Assembly: GCF_016482825.1 (NCBI RefSeq) | Contig: NZ_JAEMNV010000009.1 | Coordinates: 62,001 to 126,000, forward strand | Length of the DNA stretch: 64,000 nt | Direction of reading: 5' to 3' | DNA from: Antrihabitans stalagmiti | Lineage (GTDB): Bacteria; Actinomycetota; Actinomycetes; Mycobacteriales; Mycobacteriaceae | In this document: positions 33,797-43,801 of the stretch, in pieces | Layout: every line of letters begins with the position of its first letter | How positions within the stretch are numbered: the first letter of the stretch is position 1 | Notes under the pieces: generated by a model | Seen by the model: only the letters and a program-made list of their open reading frames with translations | What the model was told of the DNA's origin: nothing | Databases searched by the model: none | Program-made: the position numbers and the translations under genes

Positions 33797-35264
33797 CTGC
33801 GGACACACTGCCGATCTCGTACGCGTCGAAGTCGACCTTGCTGGTCGCACGAGCGTAGGCAATGTGCGAACCAGGCCAGACGGCGACGACTTTGCCGTCC
33901 TCGGTGTGATACCAGCCGGGGCATCCGCTCGTGAAGACCGTGCCGGACAACTTGCGTTGAATCTCCTCGTTGAACGCGTCCTGGACGTCCTGACGAACGT
34001 CGATCCAACCCCCGTCCTTGGCAATCCGCTGAATTGCCTCACGTGCGTAACGGGCCTGCTTCTCCAACAGGAAGATGATCGTGTTCGTCAGCGAACCCGT
34101 GTTCGGGCCGTAGATCATAAACAGATTCGGGTAGCCGGAGACCGTGATCCCGAGGTAGGCCTCCGGACCGTTCTTCCACTCGGTGTGCAGTTTTCGGCCG
34201 TCGCGACCGGTGATGTCGATCGGCGCGAGGTACTCGGTGGCGGTGAATCCGGTGCACCAGATGATCACGTCCGCATCGACTTCCGTGCCGTCGTCGAGAA
34301 CAAGCCCAGCAGGCGTCACCCGAGCGACGGCCTTAGCATGCAAGGTGGTCTGGTCACGATCGAGCGCCGGATACCACTCGTTCGACAGCAGGACCCTGTT
34401 GCAGCCGACCTTGTAGTTCGGGGTCACTGCCTTGCGCAGATCCGGATCCTTGATCTCACGACGGATCTTGTACTTCAGCCACTCGTGCAGTCCGCCGCGC
34501 AGCGGGTCGAACTGATCGAAGATGATCGGCACGCGCGCTTCGTACCAAGCCCATTCCACGTTGTGCTGCAGCCGCGACAAACCGGGAACGTTGCGCATCA
34601 GCCACTTGACGCGGCGGTTCGAGCGGTGATTCCACTTGTTGCCGACCCAGTTCGGCGACCGTTGGATCACGTGGAGCTCGGAAACCTGGTCGACGATTGC
34701 CGGGACCAATTGCACTGCGCTGGCACCGCTTCCGACGACTGCCACCTTCTTTCCGGTCAGGTCGACACTGTGATCCCAACGCGCAGAGTGGAAGTGATCG
34801 CCCTCGAAGGTGCCCATACCGTCGAGGTCCGGAATCTTGGGCCGCGACAGCTGGCCGGTCGCGCAGATCAATGCGTCGAACCACACCTTCTCGCCACCTT
34901 CGATTTCGAGTTCCCACCGTCCGGTCGACTCGTCGAAACGGGCGGCGACGATCTCGGTGTCGAACCGAGCTTTCTGGAGTACGCCGTACTTCTCGGCGCA
35001 GCGTTCGAGGTAGGCCTTGATCTCAGGCTGCGACCCGAACCTCGCCGACCATTCGGTTTCCAGCTCGTAGGAGTAGGAGTACGTCGGCGACGGCACGTCG
35101 CATGCCGCCCCCGGGTAGGTGTTGTCACGCCAGACGCCGCCGACACCGCTACCGCGGTCGAAGACGGTGTAGTTGTCGATTCCGTTGCGCTCGAGTTCGA
35201 TCGCGGCGCCGAGGCCGCCGAATCCGCATCCGATGATGGCCACCGAGGGTGTCTTGTCAGGCAT
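33789..35264 (-). CDS. Baeyer-Villiger/flavin-containing monooxygenase
   Basis: The 491-residue protein has FAD motif IIGCGFGGLGAA, the Baeyer-Villiger fingerprint FEGDHFHSARW, and NADPH motif VVGSGASAVQL. Later blocks YGPNTGS and GCPGWY are typical of type I BVMOs such as cyclohexanone and phenylacetone oxygenases. It forms a two-gene operon with the SDR and lies divergent from an AraC regulator across 71 bp. It should convert a ketone to an ester or lactone using NADPH and oxygen. I chose the ATG at 35264; an extension to 35351 would overlap the regulator's start. Confidence 0.9.
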   Translation of the reverse strand: MPDKTPSVAIIGCGFGGLGAAIELERNGIDNYTVFDRGSGVGGVWRDNTYPGAACDVPSPTYSYSYELETEWSARFGSQPEIKAYLERCAEKYGVLQKARFDTEIVAARFDESTGRWELEIEGGEKVWFDALICATGQLSRPKIPDLDGMGTFEGDHFHSARWDHSVDLTGKKVAVVGSGASAVQLVPAIVDQVSELHVIQRSPNWVGNKWNHRSNRRVKWLMRNVPGLSRLQHNVEWAWYEARVPIIFDQFDPLRGGLHEWLKYKIRREIKDPDLRKAVTPNYKVGCNRVLLSNEWYPALDRDQTTLHAKAVARVTPAGLVLDDGTEVDADVIIWCTGFTATEYLAPIDITGRDGRKLHTEWKNGPEAYLGITVSGYPNLFMIYGPNTGSLTNTIIFLLEKQARYAREAIQRIAKDGGWIDVRQDVQDAFNEEIQRKLSGTVFTSGCPGWYHTEDGKVVAVWPGSHIAYARATSKVDFDAYEIGSVSADA

Positions 35265-35335
35265 AGCTCGAAAGGTACTGAAGCGACTCGTCCGTTCCCA
35301 TGTCCGCGCCGGGCAGGGTATTGTCATTTTCGGAC

Positions 35336-36382
35336 ATGACGACCATCGCAAGCCGCACCGACGCTCCCGCGTGGGACCACCCTCGCGGGACGGCGGCTGC
35401 CCGCATTCTGGTCGAACTGGGCGTCGACCGCGGCGTCAATCGATCGGACCTGCTTGCGGGTACAGGCTTACTGCCGACCGAACTTGCCGATCCTGCATTC
35501 GAGGTCGAAGCCGGCCAAGAACTCGCCATCGCACGCAATTTGTTACGTGCTCTGGAGCATCCCTCCGGTCTTGGGATCGACGCGGGAATGCGTTACACGA
35601 TCGGACATTTCGGCATCTGGGCGTACGCGATGCTGTCGAGCCCGACGTTGCGTGAGCTCGTCCGGATAGGTGTGCGATACACCGGACTTTCGTTCGCCTT
35701 CATCAGACCGTTCTTCGAAGAGGACCGTAACGAGGGACGAGTCGTGCTCGCCGACAACGAGATTCCCGACGATGTGCGCACGTTCTTCGTCGAACGGGAG
35801 TTGACCAAACTCGCGATCATGATGCCGATCGCGCTCGGAGCGCGCCAGGGTGCCGTGCGCTACGAGACAAGTCTCGATGGAGCAGAGGCCGCCGCGTTGC
35901 GCGACCGCCTGCCCCACATCACGTTGCTCACAGGACGCGACCAGCACATCCTGGCTTTCGATCGCGCGATGCTCGATGCTCCGCTCCCCCAGGCTGATCC
36001 GATCACCGCGCAGATCCTGGAAAAGCAATGTGCCGACCTACTTCAGGCTCGACGCAATCGGCGTGGGGTTGCCGGCCACGTCCGCTCACTTATTCTCGCT
36101 CGCCTCGACCAGTCACCGAGCATGGAACAGATTGCGGGTGAGTTGCATGTCGACCCGCGAACCTTGCGGAGGCAACTGCACGCCGACGGGACCTCGTTCC
36201 GGGAGCTGATCGACGAAGTCCGCGAGACGATCGCCGACGAATTGCTCGGCACCGCCGGACTCACGGTTGGAGACGTCGCGAGCCGCCTCGGCTATCACGA
36301 CGCTGCGGGATTCACACGCGCGTACCGCCGCTGGACGGGTACGACACCTGGCCGCGGCCGCGGCGTCGCGGACGTCGGATAG
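35336..36382 (+). CDS. AraC-family transcriptional regulator
   Basis: The 348-residue protein has the N-terminal AraC arabinose-binding-like (Arabinose_bd) domain seen in OruR/ArgR-type regulators and a C-terminal two-helix DNA-binding domain (MEQIAGELHVDPRTLRRQL and VGDVASRLGYHDAAGFTRAYRRWTG, split across residues 260-345). It is divergent from the BVMO-SDR operon across 71 bp and is the natural candidate to activate it when substrate is present. The ATG at 35336 fits family length better than the upstream in-frame start. Confidence 0.88.
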   Translation: MTTIASRTDAPAWDHPRGTAAARILVELGVDRGVNRSDLLAGTGLLPTELADPAFEVEAGQELAIARNLLRALEHPSGLGIDAGMRYTIGHFGIWAYAMLSSPTLRELVRIGVRYTGLSFAFIRPFFEEDRNEGRVVLADNEIPDDVRTFFVERELTKLAIMMPIALGARQGAVRYETSLDGAEAAALRDRLPHITLLTGRDQHILAFDRAMLDAPLPQADPITAQILEKQCADLLQARRNRRGVAGHVRSLILARLDQSPSMEQIAGELHVDPRTLRRQLHADGTSFRELIDEVRETIADELLGTAGLTVGDVASRLGYHDAAGFTRAYRRWTGTTPGRGRGVADVG

Positions 36383-36388
36383 GTGATC

Positions 36389-36414
36389 CCGATGCGCCAC
36401 CGGGCGCTGATCGG
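36389..36414 (+). terminator. Weak hairpin after the AraC gene
   Basis: CCGATGCGCC (36389-36398) can pair with GGCGCTGATCGG (36403-36414) with a 2-nt bulge, starting 6 bp after the AraC stop. There is no T run. It could be a terminator separating the AraC gene from isocitrate dehydrogenase. Confidence 0.35.
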
Positions 36415-36506
36415 ATATGTTCGCGGATGGCGAGGGCTACAAGCCCCGGCGGCATTCGAACCGCTCTAGAACCAACGAACCTTCTGACGTCGGGAGAACG
36501 AAAAAA

Positions 36507-38735
36507 ATGACTGCCAAGCAGCCGACCATCATCTACACGCTTACCGACGAGGCGCCGCGACTCGCGACCTACGCCTTCCTGCCGATCATTCGTGCATTCA
36601 CCGACCCGGCAGGCATCGAAATCGAAACAAGCGACATTTCCGTCGCTGCACGCATTCTGGCCGAGTTCCCCGACTACCTCACCGAAGAGCAGCGGATTCC
36701 GGACAACCTGGCCGCGCTCGGCGCACTGACGCAGTTGCCCGAGACCAACATCATCAAGCTGCCGAACATCAGCGCCTCGGTGCCCCAGCTTGTAAACGCG
36801 ATCAAAGAGTTGCAGGACAAGGGCTACGCGCTGCCCGACTATCCGCAGAATCCGAAGACCGACGAAGACAAAGAACTTCGCACTCGCTACGGGAAGCTCC
36901 TCGGCAGTGCCGTCAATCCGGTTCTCCGCGAAGGCAACTCGGACCGTCGGGCGCCGAAGGCGGTCAAGGAGTACGTACGCAAGCATCCGCACAGCATGGG
37001 CGAATGGTCCATGGCCTCGCGCACCCATGTCGCGCATATGAAGCACGGCGACTTCTACCACGGCGAGAAGTCGATGACTCTGGACCGTGCGCGCAATCTG
37101 AAGATGGAACTGAACACCGACAGTGGCGAAACGATCGTGCTCAAGCCCGAAGTTCCGATGGGCGAGGGCGACGTCATCGACAGCATGTTCATGAGCCGCA
37201 AAGCTCTGCTCGAGTTCTACGAGGAGCAGATGGAAGACGCCCGCAAGAGCGGCGTCATGTTCTCGCTCCACGTGAAGGCGACGATGATGAAGGTCTCGCA
37301 CCCCATCGTCTTCGGCCACGCTGTCCGCGTCTTCTACAAGGACGCGTTCGCGAAGCATCAGGCCCTGTTCGACGAGTTGGGCATCAACGTCAACAACGGA
37401 CTCGGCGACCTCTACGACAAGATCGAGTCGCTGCCCAGCTCGCAACGGGACGAGATCAGCAAAGATCTGCACGACTGCCACGAACATCGCCCCGAGTTGG
37501 CGATGGTCGATTCGGCACGCGGCATCACGAACTTCCATTCGCCGAGCGATGTGATCGTGGACGCCTCGATGCCCGCGATGATCCGTTCCGGCGGCAAGAT
37601 GTACGGCGCCGACGGACGCACCAAGGACACCAAGGCCGTGATGCCGGAGTCCACGTTCGCGCGCATCTACCAGGAGATCATCAACTTCTGTAAGACCAAC
37701 GGCGCCTTCGATCCCGCGACGATGGGGACTGTGCCGAACGTCGGCCTCATGGCGCAGAAGGCCGAGGAGTACGGCAGCCACGACAAGACCTTCGAGATTC
37801 CCGCGGACGGCGACGCCAACATCGTCGACCTCGACACCGGTGAAGTGCTGCTGACCCAACACGTCGAAGCAGGCGACATCTGGCGTATGTGCACCGTCAA
37901 GGACGCGCCGATCCGCGACTGGGTCAAACTGGCCGTCACGCGTGCTCGCGACTCCGGCACTCCCGTGCTGTTCTGGCTGGACCCGTACCGTCCGCACGAG
38001 AACGAGCTGATCAAGAAGGTGCGCCTGTACCTGAAGGATCACGACACCGAGGGCCTCGACATCCAGATCATGTCGCAGGTGCGGTCCATGCGATACACGC
38101 TGGAGCGGGCGATGCGTGGTCTCGACACCATCGCCGCGACCGGCAACATCCTCCGCGACTACCTGACCGACCTGTTCCCGATCCTGGAACTCGGCACGAG
38201 CGCCAAGATGCTCTCCGTCGTGCCTTTGATGGCCGGTGGCGGATTGTACGAAACGGGAGCAGGCGGTTCGGCGCCCAAACACGTCACGCAGTTGGTCGAA
38301 GAAGACCATCTGCGCTGGGATTCACTCGGCGAATTCCTCGCTCTCGCGGTAAGTCTCGAAGACCTCGGCCGCAAGACCGACAACAAGCGCGCGACCATCT
38401 TGGCGACGACGCTGGACGCTGCGACCGGCAAGCTGCTGGAAAACAACAAGAACCCGTCGCGCAAGACAGGCGAGATCGACAACCGCGGAAGCCAGTTCTA
38501 TCTCGCGCTGTATTGGGCCGAAGAACTCGCCGCGCAGACCGACGACCCTGAGTTGGCCGAGAAGTTCGCGACGCTCGCCAAGACTCTGAGCGAAAACGAG
38601 CAGAAGATCATCGACGAACTCGCCGAGGTGCAGGGCAACCCGGTCGACATCGGCGGGTACTACCTTCCCGACGACGACAAGACCGTCAAGGTGATGCGGC
38701 CGAGCGAAACGTTCAACGCCGCATTGTCGGGGTAG
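36507..38735 (+). CDS. icd: NADP-dependent isocitrate dehydrogenase, monomeric type
   Basis: The 742-residue protein matches the monomeric IDH family in length and sequence throughout, beginning [20 protein letters not shown] and including [19 protein letters not shown] and [15 protein letters not shown]. It converts isocitrate to 2-oxoglutarate in the TCA cycle, making NADPH. The ATG at 36507 is preceded by GGGAG and an A-rich stretch (GAACGAAAAAAATG). A longer in-frame extension into the leader lacks homology. It is flanked by its own hairpin terminator and appears monocistronic. Confidence 0.96.
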   Translation: MTAKQPTIIYTLTDEAPRLATYAFLPIIRAFTDPAGIEIETSDISVAARILAEFPDYLTEEQRIPDNLAALGALTQLPETNIIKLPNISASVPQLVNAIKELQDKGYALPDYPQNPKTDEDKELRTRYGKLLGSAVNPVLREGNSDRRAPKAVKEYVRKHPHSMGEWSMASRTHVAHMKHGDFYHGEKSMTLDRARNLKMELNTDSGETIVLKPEVPMGEGDVIDSMFMSRKALLEFYEEQMEDARKSGVMFSLHVKATMMKVSHPIVFGHAVRVFYKDAFAKHQALFDELGINVNNGLGDLYDKIESLPSSQRDEISKDLHDCHEHRPELAMVDSARGITNFHSPSDVIVDASMPAMIRSGGKMYGADGRTKDTKAVMPESTFARIYQEIINFCKTNGAFDPATMGTVPNVGLMAQKAEEYGSHDKTFEIPADGDANIVDLDTGEVLLTQHVEAGDIWRMCTVKDAPIRDWVKLAVTRARDSGTPVLFWLDPYRPHENELIKKVRLYLKDHDTEGLDIQIMSQVRSMRYTLERAMRGLDTIAATGNILRDYLTDLFPILELGTSAKMLSVVPLMAGGGLYETGAGGSAPKHVTQLVEEDHLRWDSLGEFLALAVSLEDLGRKTDNKRATILATTLDAATGKLLENNKNPSRKTGEIDNRGSQFYLALYWAEELAAQTDDPELAEKFATLAKTLSENEQKIIDELAEVQGNPVDIGGYYLPDDDKTVKVMRPSETFNAALSG

Positions 38736-38758
38736 CAGTCGGTTAGCGGAACAGTGTG

Positions 38759-38788
38759 GCGATGCTCTCGGATACCGAGAGCAATCGC
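38759..38788 (+). terminator. Hairpin terminator after isocitrate dehydrogenase
   Basis: GCGATGCTCTCGG (38759-38771) pairs with CCGAGAGCAATCGC (38775-38788) around a 3-nt loop with one bulged A. It begins 23 bp after the icd stop. Confidence 0.65.
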
Positions 38789-38893
38789 GCACTTTCCGGC
38801 GATCAACATTGACGCTCGCTTGACGGTGGCGGCACGCCCGACGTCGCACTCTGGTCCGATACAGATCCCGAAGTATCCGGACAGGAGCGTCCC

Positions 38894-39964
38894 ATGACTA
38901 CTACCGCACCACAGGCTTCCCAAGCTGACGTCGAGGCATTCCTCGGCCGATTCGTCGTCGACTTCGGCGCAGCGCTGGCGTCCGCCGGGGTCATTCTCGG
39001 CGACCGACTCGGTCTCTATCGGGCTCTCGCCGAGCTCGGGTCCGCCACTGCCGATGAACTCGCGGAGCGAACCGACACCGACCCCCGCTATGTTCGGGAA
39101 TGGTTGTCGGGCCAGGCCGCAGGCGGCTACGTCGACTTCGACGGCGAAAGCAACTTCTCGCTGACACCCGCCCAGATCGTGTGTCTCGCAGACTCGCACA
39201 GCCCAACATTTCTACCGGGCGCGTTCGAAATTGCGGCGTCGGTATACAAGGACGCCGACACGATCATCGAGGCCTTTCGAACCGGTCGTGGCGTCGGCTG
39301 GCACGAGCACCACCACGAACTGTTCGCAGGTACGGAACGATTCTTCCGTCCGGGCTACGCCGCCAACCTCATCGACAATTGGATTCCGGCGCTGCGGGGT
39401 GTCGAGGCGAAACTGCTGAGCGGTGCGAGGGTTGCCGACGTCGGATGCGGGCACGGTGCGTCGACGATCATCATGGCCCAAGGCTTTCCGCGGTCGACAT
39501 TCGTCGGCTACGACTATCACGAAGCGTCCATCGTCCAAGCACGCACGGCAGCGGACGTTGCCGGCGTATCCGACAGAGTGCGGTTCGAGGTCGCAGGAGC
39601 CGCTGACTACGCAGGAACCGATTTCGACCTTGTCACGATGTTCGACTGCCTGCACGATATGGGCGATCCGGTCGGTGCCGCTCGTCACGTCCGGGAGTCG
39701 CTCAATTCCGACGGCACACTGTTGTTGGTCGAACCGATGGCAGGGAACTCGTTGGCAGAGAACCTGAATCCTGTTGGTCGAGTGTTCTATTCGGCGTCGA
39801 CGTTCATCTGCACGCCCGCCTCACGGGCGCAGGACGTCGGCGCTTGCCTCGGCGCGCAAGCAGGAGAGAAGCGGCTCGAAGAGGTCGCGAGGGAGGCCGG
39901 TTTCACCCAATTTCGACGCGCAGCAGAGACACCGTTCAACATGGTTCTCGAAGCCAAACCGTAG
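38894..39964 (+). CDS. SAM-dependent methyltransferase with N-terminal winged helix (Rv2258c-like)
   Basis: The 356-residue protein has an N-terminal winged-helix-like dimerisation segment (LGLYRALAELGSATADELAERT, split across residues 37-58) followed by a class I Rossmann methyltransferase domain with the SAM motif ADVGCGHGAS near residue 180 and the acidic motif VTMFDCLHDMGDP. This layout occurs in small-molecule O- and N-methyltransferases of actinobacteria. The substrate is not identifiable. It stands alone, ending 11 bp from the convergent SRPBCC gene. Confidence 0.82.
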   Translation: MTTTAPQASQADVEAFLGRFVVDFGAALASAGVILGDRLGLYRALAELGSATADELAERTDTDPRYVREWLSGQAAGGYVDFDGESNFSLTPAQIVCLADSHSPTFLPGAFEIAASVYKDADTIIEAFRTGRGVGWHEHHHELFAGTERFFRPGYAANLIDNWIPALRGVEAKLLSGARVADVGCGHGASTIIMAQGFPRSTFVGYDYHEASIVQARTAADVAGVSDRVRFEVAGAADYAGTDFDLVTMFDCLHDMGDPVGAARHVRESLNSDGTLLLVEPMAGNSLAENLNPVGRVFYSASTFICTPASRAQDVGACLGAQAGEKRLEEVAREAGFTQFRRAAETPFNMVLEAKP

Positions 39965-39975
39965 TTCGGACAACA

Positions 39976-40377
39976 CTATCCGTGTGAGGCGACCTCGGCG
40001 AGTCGCCGTAGCGAGGACGAGATCACACCTTGCTGGGTCGCAAGGCGATGTGCTTCGGCCTCGGGTATTTCGACGTGGACCGAGATGCGGGTCCCTGTTT
40101 CCACGGGTTCGAGTCGCCAGTCGAAGGCAAGGTCGGACACCGTGCAGGTCACCGTCACGCGCAGGTCGTCGCTGCGCGACTGCACGAGTTGTGGCATCGG
40201 GAAATCCGGGTAGCCATCGGGGTAGATGGTGATGTCCGCGGTCCCTCCCAGTTCGTCGCCCGAGACTGCGGACTCGATCCCGGTCCACCATTCCGGAAAC
40301 CGCAGCGGGTCGTAGAGAGTCAGCCACACATCCTCCGGAGAGGCTGCACATTCTGTCGAGTCATCGAAGGTCGGCAT
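39976..40377 (-). CDS. SRPBCC/polyketide cyclase-like small-molecule-binding protein
   Basis: The 133-residue protein has the START/SRPBCC pattern: an N-terminal strand (TECAASPEDVWLTLYDPLRFPEWW, split over residues 7-32), alternating strands, and a C-terminal helix. These proteins bind hydrophobic ligands, or act as cyclases or stress proteins. The gene start overlaps the 3' end of the SARP-type regulator gene by 17 bp on the same strand, so they are probably co-transcribed. No catalytic residues can be assigned. Confidence 0.8.
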   Translation of the reverse strand: MPTFDDSTECAASPEDVWLTLYDPLRFPEWWTGIESAVSGDELGGTADITIYPDGYPDFPMPQLVQSRSDDLRVTVTCTVSDLAFDWRLEPVETGTRISVHVEIPEAEAHRLATQQGVISSSLRRLAEVASHG

Positions 40378-43300
40378 TGTTCGCTCCTTGCTTGTTGTCG
40401 TGATCGAGGGCAGCGTGATCGAGCGTGGCGATGTCGGCAAGAACCGAACGCAATTCCTCAGCGGGAGAAACCAATCCGATCACCGGTCGGCCGAGGTCGG
40501 CGATCGTGGCGACGAGACGGTCGCCGAGGTCGACCGCACCTGTCCTTCTACGCCAACCTGTTTCAGCGCGTCCGAACTCGATTCGCGCTCTTTCGACGTC
40601 GCCGCGTCCGGCCGCAATCAACCCGCGGATCGACGACATGCGGGCAACCAACATGTCCGGCCAGTCCCCCGCGTGCACCGGTTCGAGCGCAGTCGCTCGC
40701 AACTCGACTGCTGCGTCGTCGTGGCGCCCCAACCGTGCCAGGGCTTCTGCTCGTTGCAAGCGCGCGAGTGGTCGACAGATCGAGGCAGACGCCACGTCGA
40801 GCGCCCGCTGCAGCCGCGACTCGGCGTCCTCGTACGCGCCAGCGCGCAGCAGGGCACGTCCGATCTCGGCGTCGGCTCTCGCGCACAATTCCTTGGTGCC
40901 CAAGGTGTCTGCGAGGCGCCGTGCCGCCAAGGTGTCGCGGAGCGCATCGTCGTGTCGCTCGAGCCTGGACAGTACCCATGCGCGCGACATCAGCATCTCG
41001 GCGGCGATAGCTATCGAGGATTCTTGTTCCTCGGCTTCGAGAGCCTCGTCGAGTACGCCGAGCGCAGCATCGTGATAGCCCCCCGCCGCGAGTCCAGCGG
41101 AGGCATTGAGAAGTGCGAGGTACACCAGATCGGTTCGCCCGATCGACCGGGCAATCGCAGCGCCGTGCCGAGCAGGCTCGGCTGCTTCGGTGAATCGTCC
41201 GCGTCGCAGGAGGACCAGCGATCGGGCGTTGCCGATTCTGACAGCCAACAAAGGGTCTGCCAGCGAACCGACCTGTCCGCCCGAAGCTTGCGCGATCAAC
41301 TCGTCGCAGGTGTCGGGGTCACCGGCCACGGCCTCGCACCACGCAAGTGACGCCAACAGGTGAACGCGCAGTTCGTGTGGTGACTCCGCTGCGCGGTCGA
41401 GTACCTCCAGTGCGGTTCGCAACGATCGCAAAGCCAATCGCGGCCGGCACAGCGGACCGGTGTTCCACTCTGCGCGCAGGATGTGCGCCCTGGCTACCGC
41501 TACCCGGTCACCCCTGGCCTCGGTCGTTCGCACCGCCGTCTCGAAATGCCGGTCGCATTCTTGGCGGCGCCCACGGTACGCGGACACCTCGGCCAACGCC
41601 ATCGGCACGTCGGGATCGTTGGGCAGCAGGTCCGCAGCTTCGACGAGTAATTCGTGGGCGCGTTCGAAGGCACCGAGCGATCGAGCGTGTCCAGCGGCCT
41701 GGATCAGCAATCGGCCCGCACCGCCGCGATCCCCCGCCCGCCGACTGTGTCGCGCCGCCTCGCCCGCGCGCTCCAGACCACCGGTCTCGGCAAGATCGAG
41801 CGCAGCCGACGCATGTATCCGGGCTCGCTCGAGTTCCGGCAACTCGGCATAAAACGCATCGCGTAACAGCGCGTGGCAGAAGTCGAGACGCCCGCCGGTC
41901 ACGCCGACCAGACCCGCGTCTTCGGCAAGCCGGACTGCGTCGTCCAACCGGGCATCGGGTGCCAACTCGGGCAACCTGCGCCGCACTTCGTCGACCGTCA
42001 GAAATCTTCCGGCCACTGCGAGCGTCGCGCACAGGTCTCGGGCGTTCCCGGGAAGATTCGCGGTCCTGGCCCGAATCGTGCCGCGCAGGCCCTCCGGCAG
42101 GGATCGGTCGCCGATCAGAACGGTCCGCGTCGACTCCACCGCGAGCAGGGCGTTACCGTCGCTCGCTGACACGACGCACTGGAGATCGTCGTCGGACAGC
42201 CGACCGATCGTGCTGGCAAGTTCTGCGATCGATCGCGGATCGAGCCGGCCGACGGCCACCTCGGTCATCGGAATCTGCAGGTGTCGGTTCTGGTGCTCCG
42301 CATCGGCAAGTGCCGGCCTGATGGGTCGATCACGCCGCGTCCAGACGATCAGCACCGGCATTCCGCACAACCTACGACCGGCGCGGGCAAGCACGGCAGC
42401 GCTCGAATCGTCACAGTCGTGCATGTCCTCCAGGACCGCAAGCAGGGGTCCTCGTGACGCGGCGTACTCGACGAGAGCCAGTAGTCCCTCGGTCAGTCGC
42501 GCCGCTTCGAGTTCCGGCGGTCCGGGAGTGGCCTGCGCGATCATCGTCGGCAGTAGCGGGGCAAGCGCCGTGGTGAACAGTTCTCCGGTTGGCACACCAC
42601 CGATGCCGTGCAGTATCGCTCGGGCAAGATCGGCCCACGGTGCGAACGGCGCACCGAGATTCGTTGCCGTACCGATCGCTGTCAACGACCCCTCGGTGGC
42701 AGCGGTCTCGACGAGGTCGGCGACGAGTCGGGTCTTCCCGATGCCTGCTTCGCCGTGAACTACGGCAAGTCCGCCTCGACCTGCCTTCGCCGAATGCCAT
42801 GCCCCCAGCAAATGTTGCCGCTCGCCGGCACGGCCGACCATCGGTCCCTGTGACATAGGACGAAGCTGCCGTTTCGGTGCCGAGGGTGCCTGCGGTGCCA
42901 GCCGGATGTTTCTGATTCTCTCTGCGAGCCGCCAGGTCTCTTCCGACGGCGCGATCCGCAATTCACGCCTGAGCCGGTCGACGAGTTTCGAGTAGACCGC
43001 AAGCGCGACGGGCCGGTCGCCCGATTCCTCGTAGCGGCACATAAGTACACGCGCGCACGATTCCGACAGCGGGTTCAGTGCGGCCGCCTGTCTTGCTCGC
43101 TCGAGTGCGGTGACCGTATCGCCGTCCGTCGCGGCCTGCTTCGAGCGCGCGGTCAACAGGTGAATCACTTTGTCTCTGTATGTATCCCGCGCAACGAGAG
43201 CCCACTCCTCGTCAAGTCCGACCAGTATTTCGCCTGCAGCGACGGCAAGTGCTTCGTCAGGTAGGTCCCGATCGACGAGATCCTCGAAGCGCCACAGATC

Positions 43301-43612
43301 CACGTCGACGTTGCACAGCGTGATCCGATCGCGGGAGGTGTCCAGAACTGTGTCGGCGTGCACGCCGAGCGCGCGCCGCAACGACCAGAGCGCGCTCCGA
43401 ACACTCTGCCTAGCGCTGGCGTCTGGAACATCCGGCCACAGCGCCGCCGCAACCTCACGACGCGGATGCGGACCGGGATTGATTGCCAGCCAACCGAGCA
43501 GTGCACGTGATCGCAGGCTGTCGGGAAGGGCGACAGGAACACCGCCGACGTGGAGCGCAAGATCGCCGAACACGCGCACGGAAATCACCCCGTCGCGCGT
43601 CTTCGCCGACAT
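40361..43612 (-). CDS. SARP/BTAD-type regulator with AAA ATPase and repeat domains
   Basis: The 1083-residue protein has an N-terminal OmpR-like winged helix (VRVFGDLALHVGGVPVALP, residues 12-30), a bacterial transcriptional activator domain to about residue 245, a STAND/AAA ATPase with Walker A GEAGIGKT (287-294), and a long helical C-terminal region with TPR-like repeats (from about residue 600). Such regulators couple ATP binding to activation of nearby pathways. It is divergent from the ABC importer at 43802 across 189 bp and overlaps the SRPBCC gene. The likely target is one of these; ligand unknown. Confidence 0.88.
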   Translation of the reverse strand: MSAKTRDGVISVRVFGDLALHVGGVPVALPDSLRSRALLGWLAINPGPHPRREVAAALWPDVPDASARQSVRSALWSLRRALGVHADTVLDTSRDRITLCNVDVDLWRFEDLVDRDLPDEALAVAAGEILVGLDEEWALVARDTYRDKVIHLLTARSKQAATDGDTVTALERARQAAALNPLSESCARVLMCRYEESGDRPVALAVYSKLVDRLRRELRIAPSEETWRLAERIRNIRLAPQAPSAPKRQLRPMSQGPMVGRAGERQHLLGAWHSAKAGRGGLAVVHGEAGIGKTRLVADLVETAATEGSLTAIGTATNLGAPFAPWADLARAILHGIGGVPTGELFTTALAPLLPTMIAQATPGPPELEAARLTEGLLALVEYAASRGPLLAVLEDMHDCDDSSAAVLARAGRRLCGMPVLIVWTRRDRPIRPALADAEHQNRHLQIPMTEVAVGRLDPRSIAELASTIGRLSDDDLQCVVSASDGNALLAVESTRTVLIGDRSLPEGLRGTIRARTANLPGNARDLCATLAVAGRFLTVDEVRRRLPELAPDARLDDAVRLAEDAGLVGVTGGRLDFCHALLRDAFYAELPELERARIHASAALDLAETGGLERAGEAARHSRRAGDRGGAGRLLIQAAGHARSLGAFERAHELLVEAADLLPNDPDVPMALAEVSAYRGRRQECDRHFETAVRTTEARGDRVAVARAHILRAEWNTGPLCRPRLALRSLRTALEVLDRAAESPHELRVHLLASLAWCEAVAGDPDTCDELIAQASGGQVGSLADPLLAVRIGNARSLVLLRRGRFTEAAEPARHGAAIARSIGRTDLVYLALLNASAGLAAGGYHDAALGVLDEALEAEEQESSIAIAAEMLMSRAWVLSRLERHDDALRDTLAARRLADTLGTKELCARADAEIGRALLRAGAYEDAESRLQRALDVASASICRPLARLQRAEALARLGRHDDAAVELRATALEPVHAGDWPDMLVARMSSIRGLIAAGRGDVERARIEFGRAETGWRRRTGAVDLGDRLVATIADLGRPVIGLVSPAEELRSVLADIATLDHAALDHDNKQGANNADLR

Positions 43613-43801
43613 AGCGTCTCCATCGCAGAAATGGCCGAAGCCAGACTCAGATTACGCCAGGTCAAAGCCCTCGTACGTGACGATTTTGTAGCCGAGGCAT
43701 TTCGATAACCCCTAGTTGGCCTCCCGTACACCTACGCGGGGCTTACTAGCTGGCGACTTGTCCAGCCAAGGTGGACGCCAGCCGAACGACGAGGAGACGT
43801 C

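Noticed and set aside
36383-36506. Possible riboswitch in the icd leader
   Set aside because: Only a weak hairpin was seen and no known riboswitch core could be recognised.
36312-38309. Minus-strand frame of 665 codons
   Set aside because: It is antisense to monomeric isocitrate dehydrogenase and has the composition of a shadow frame.
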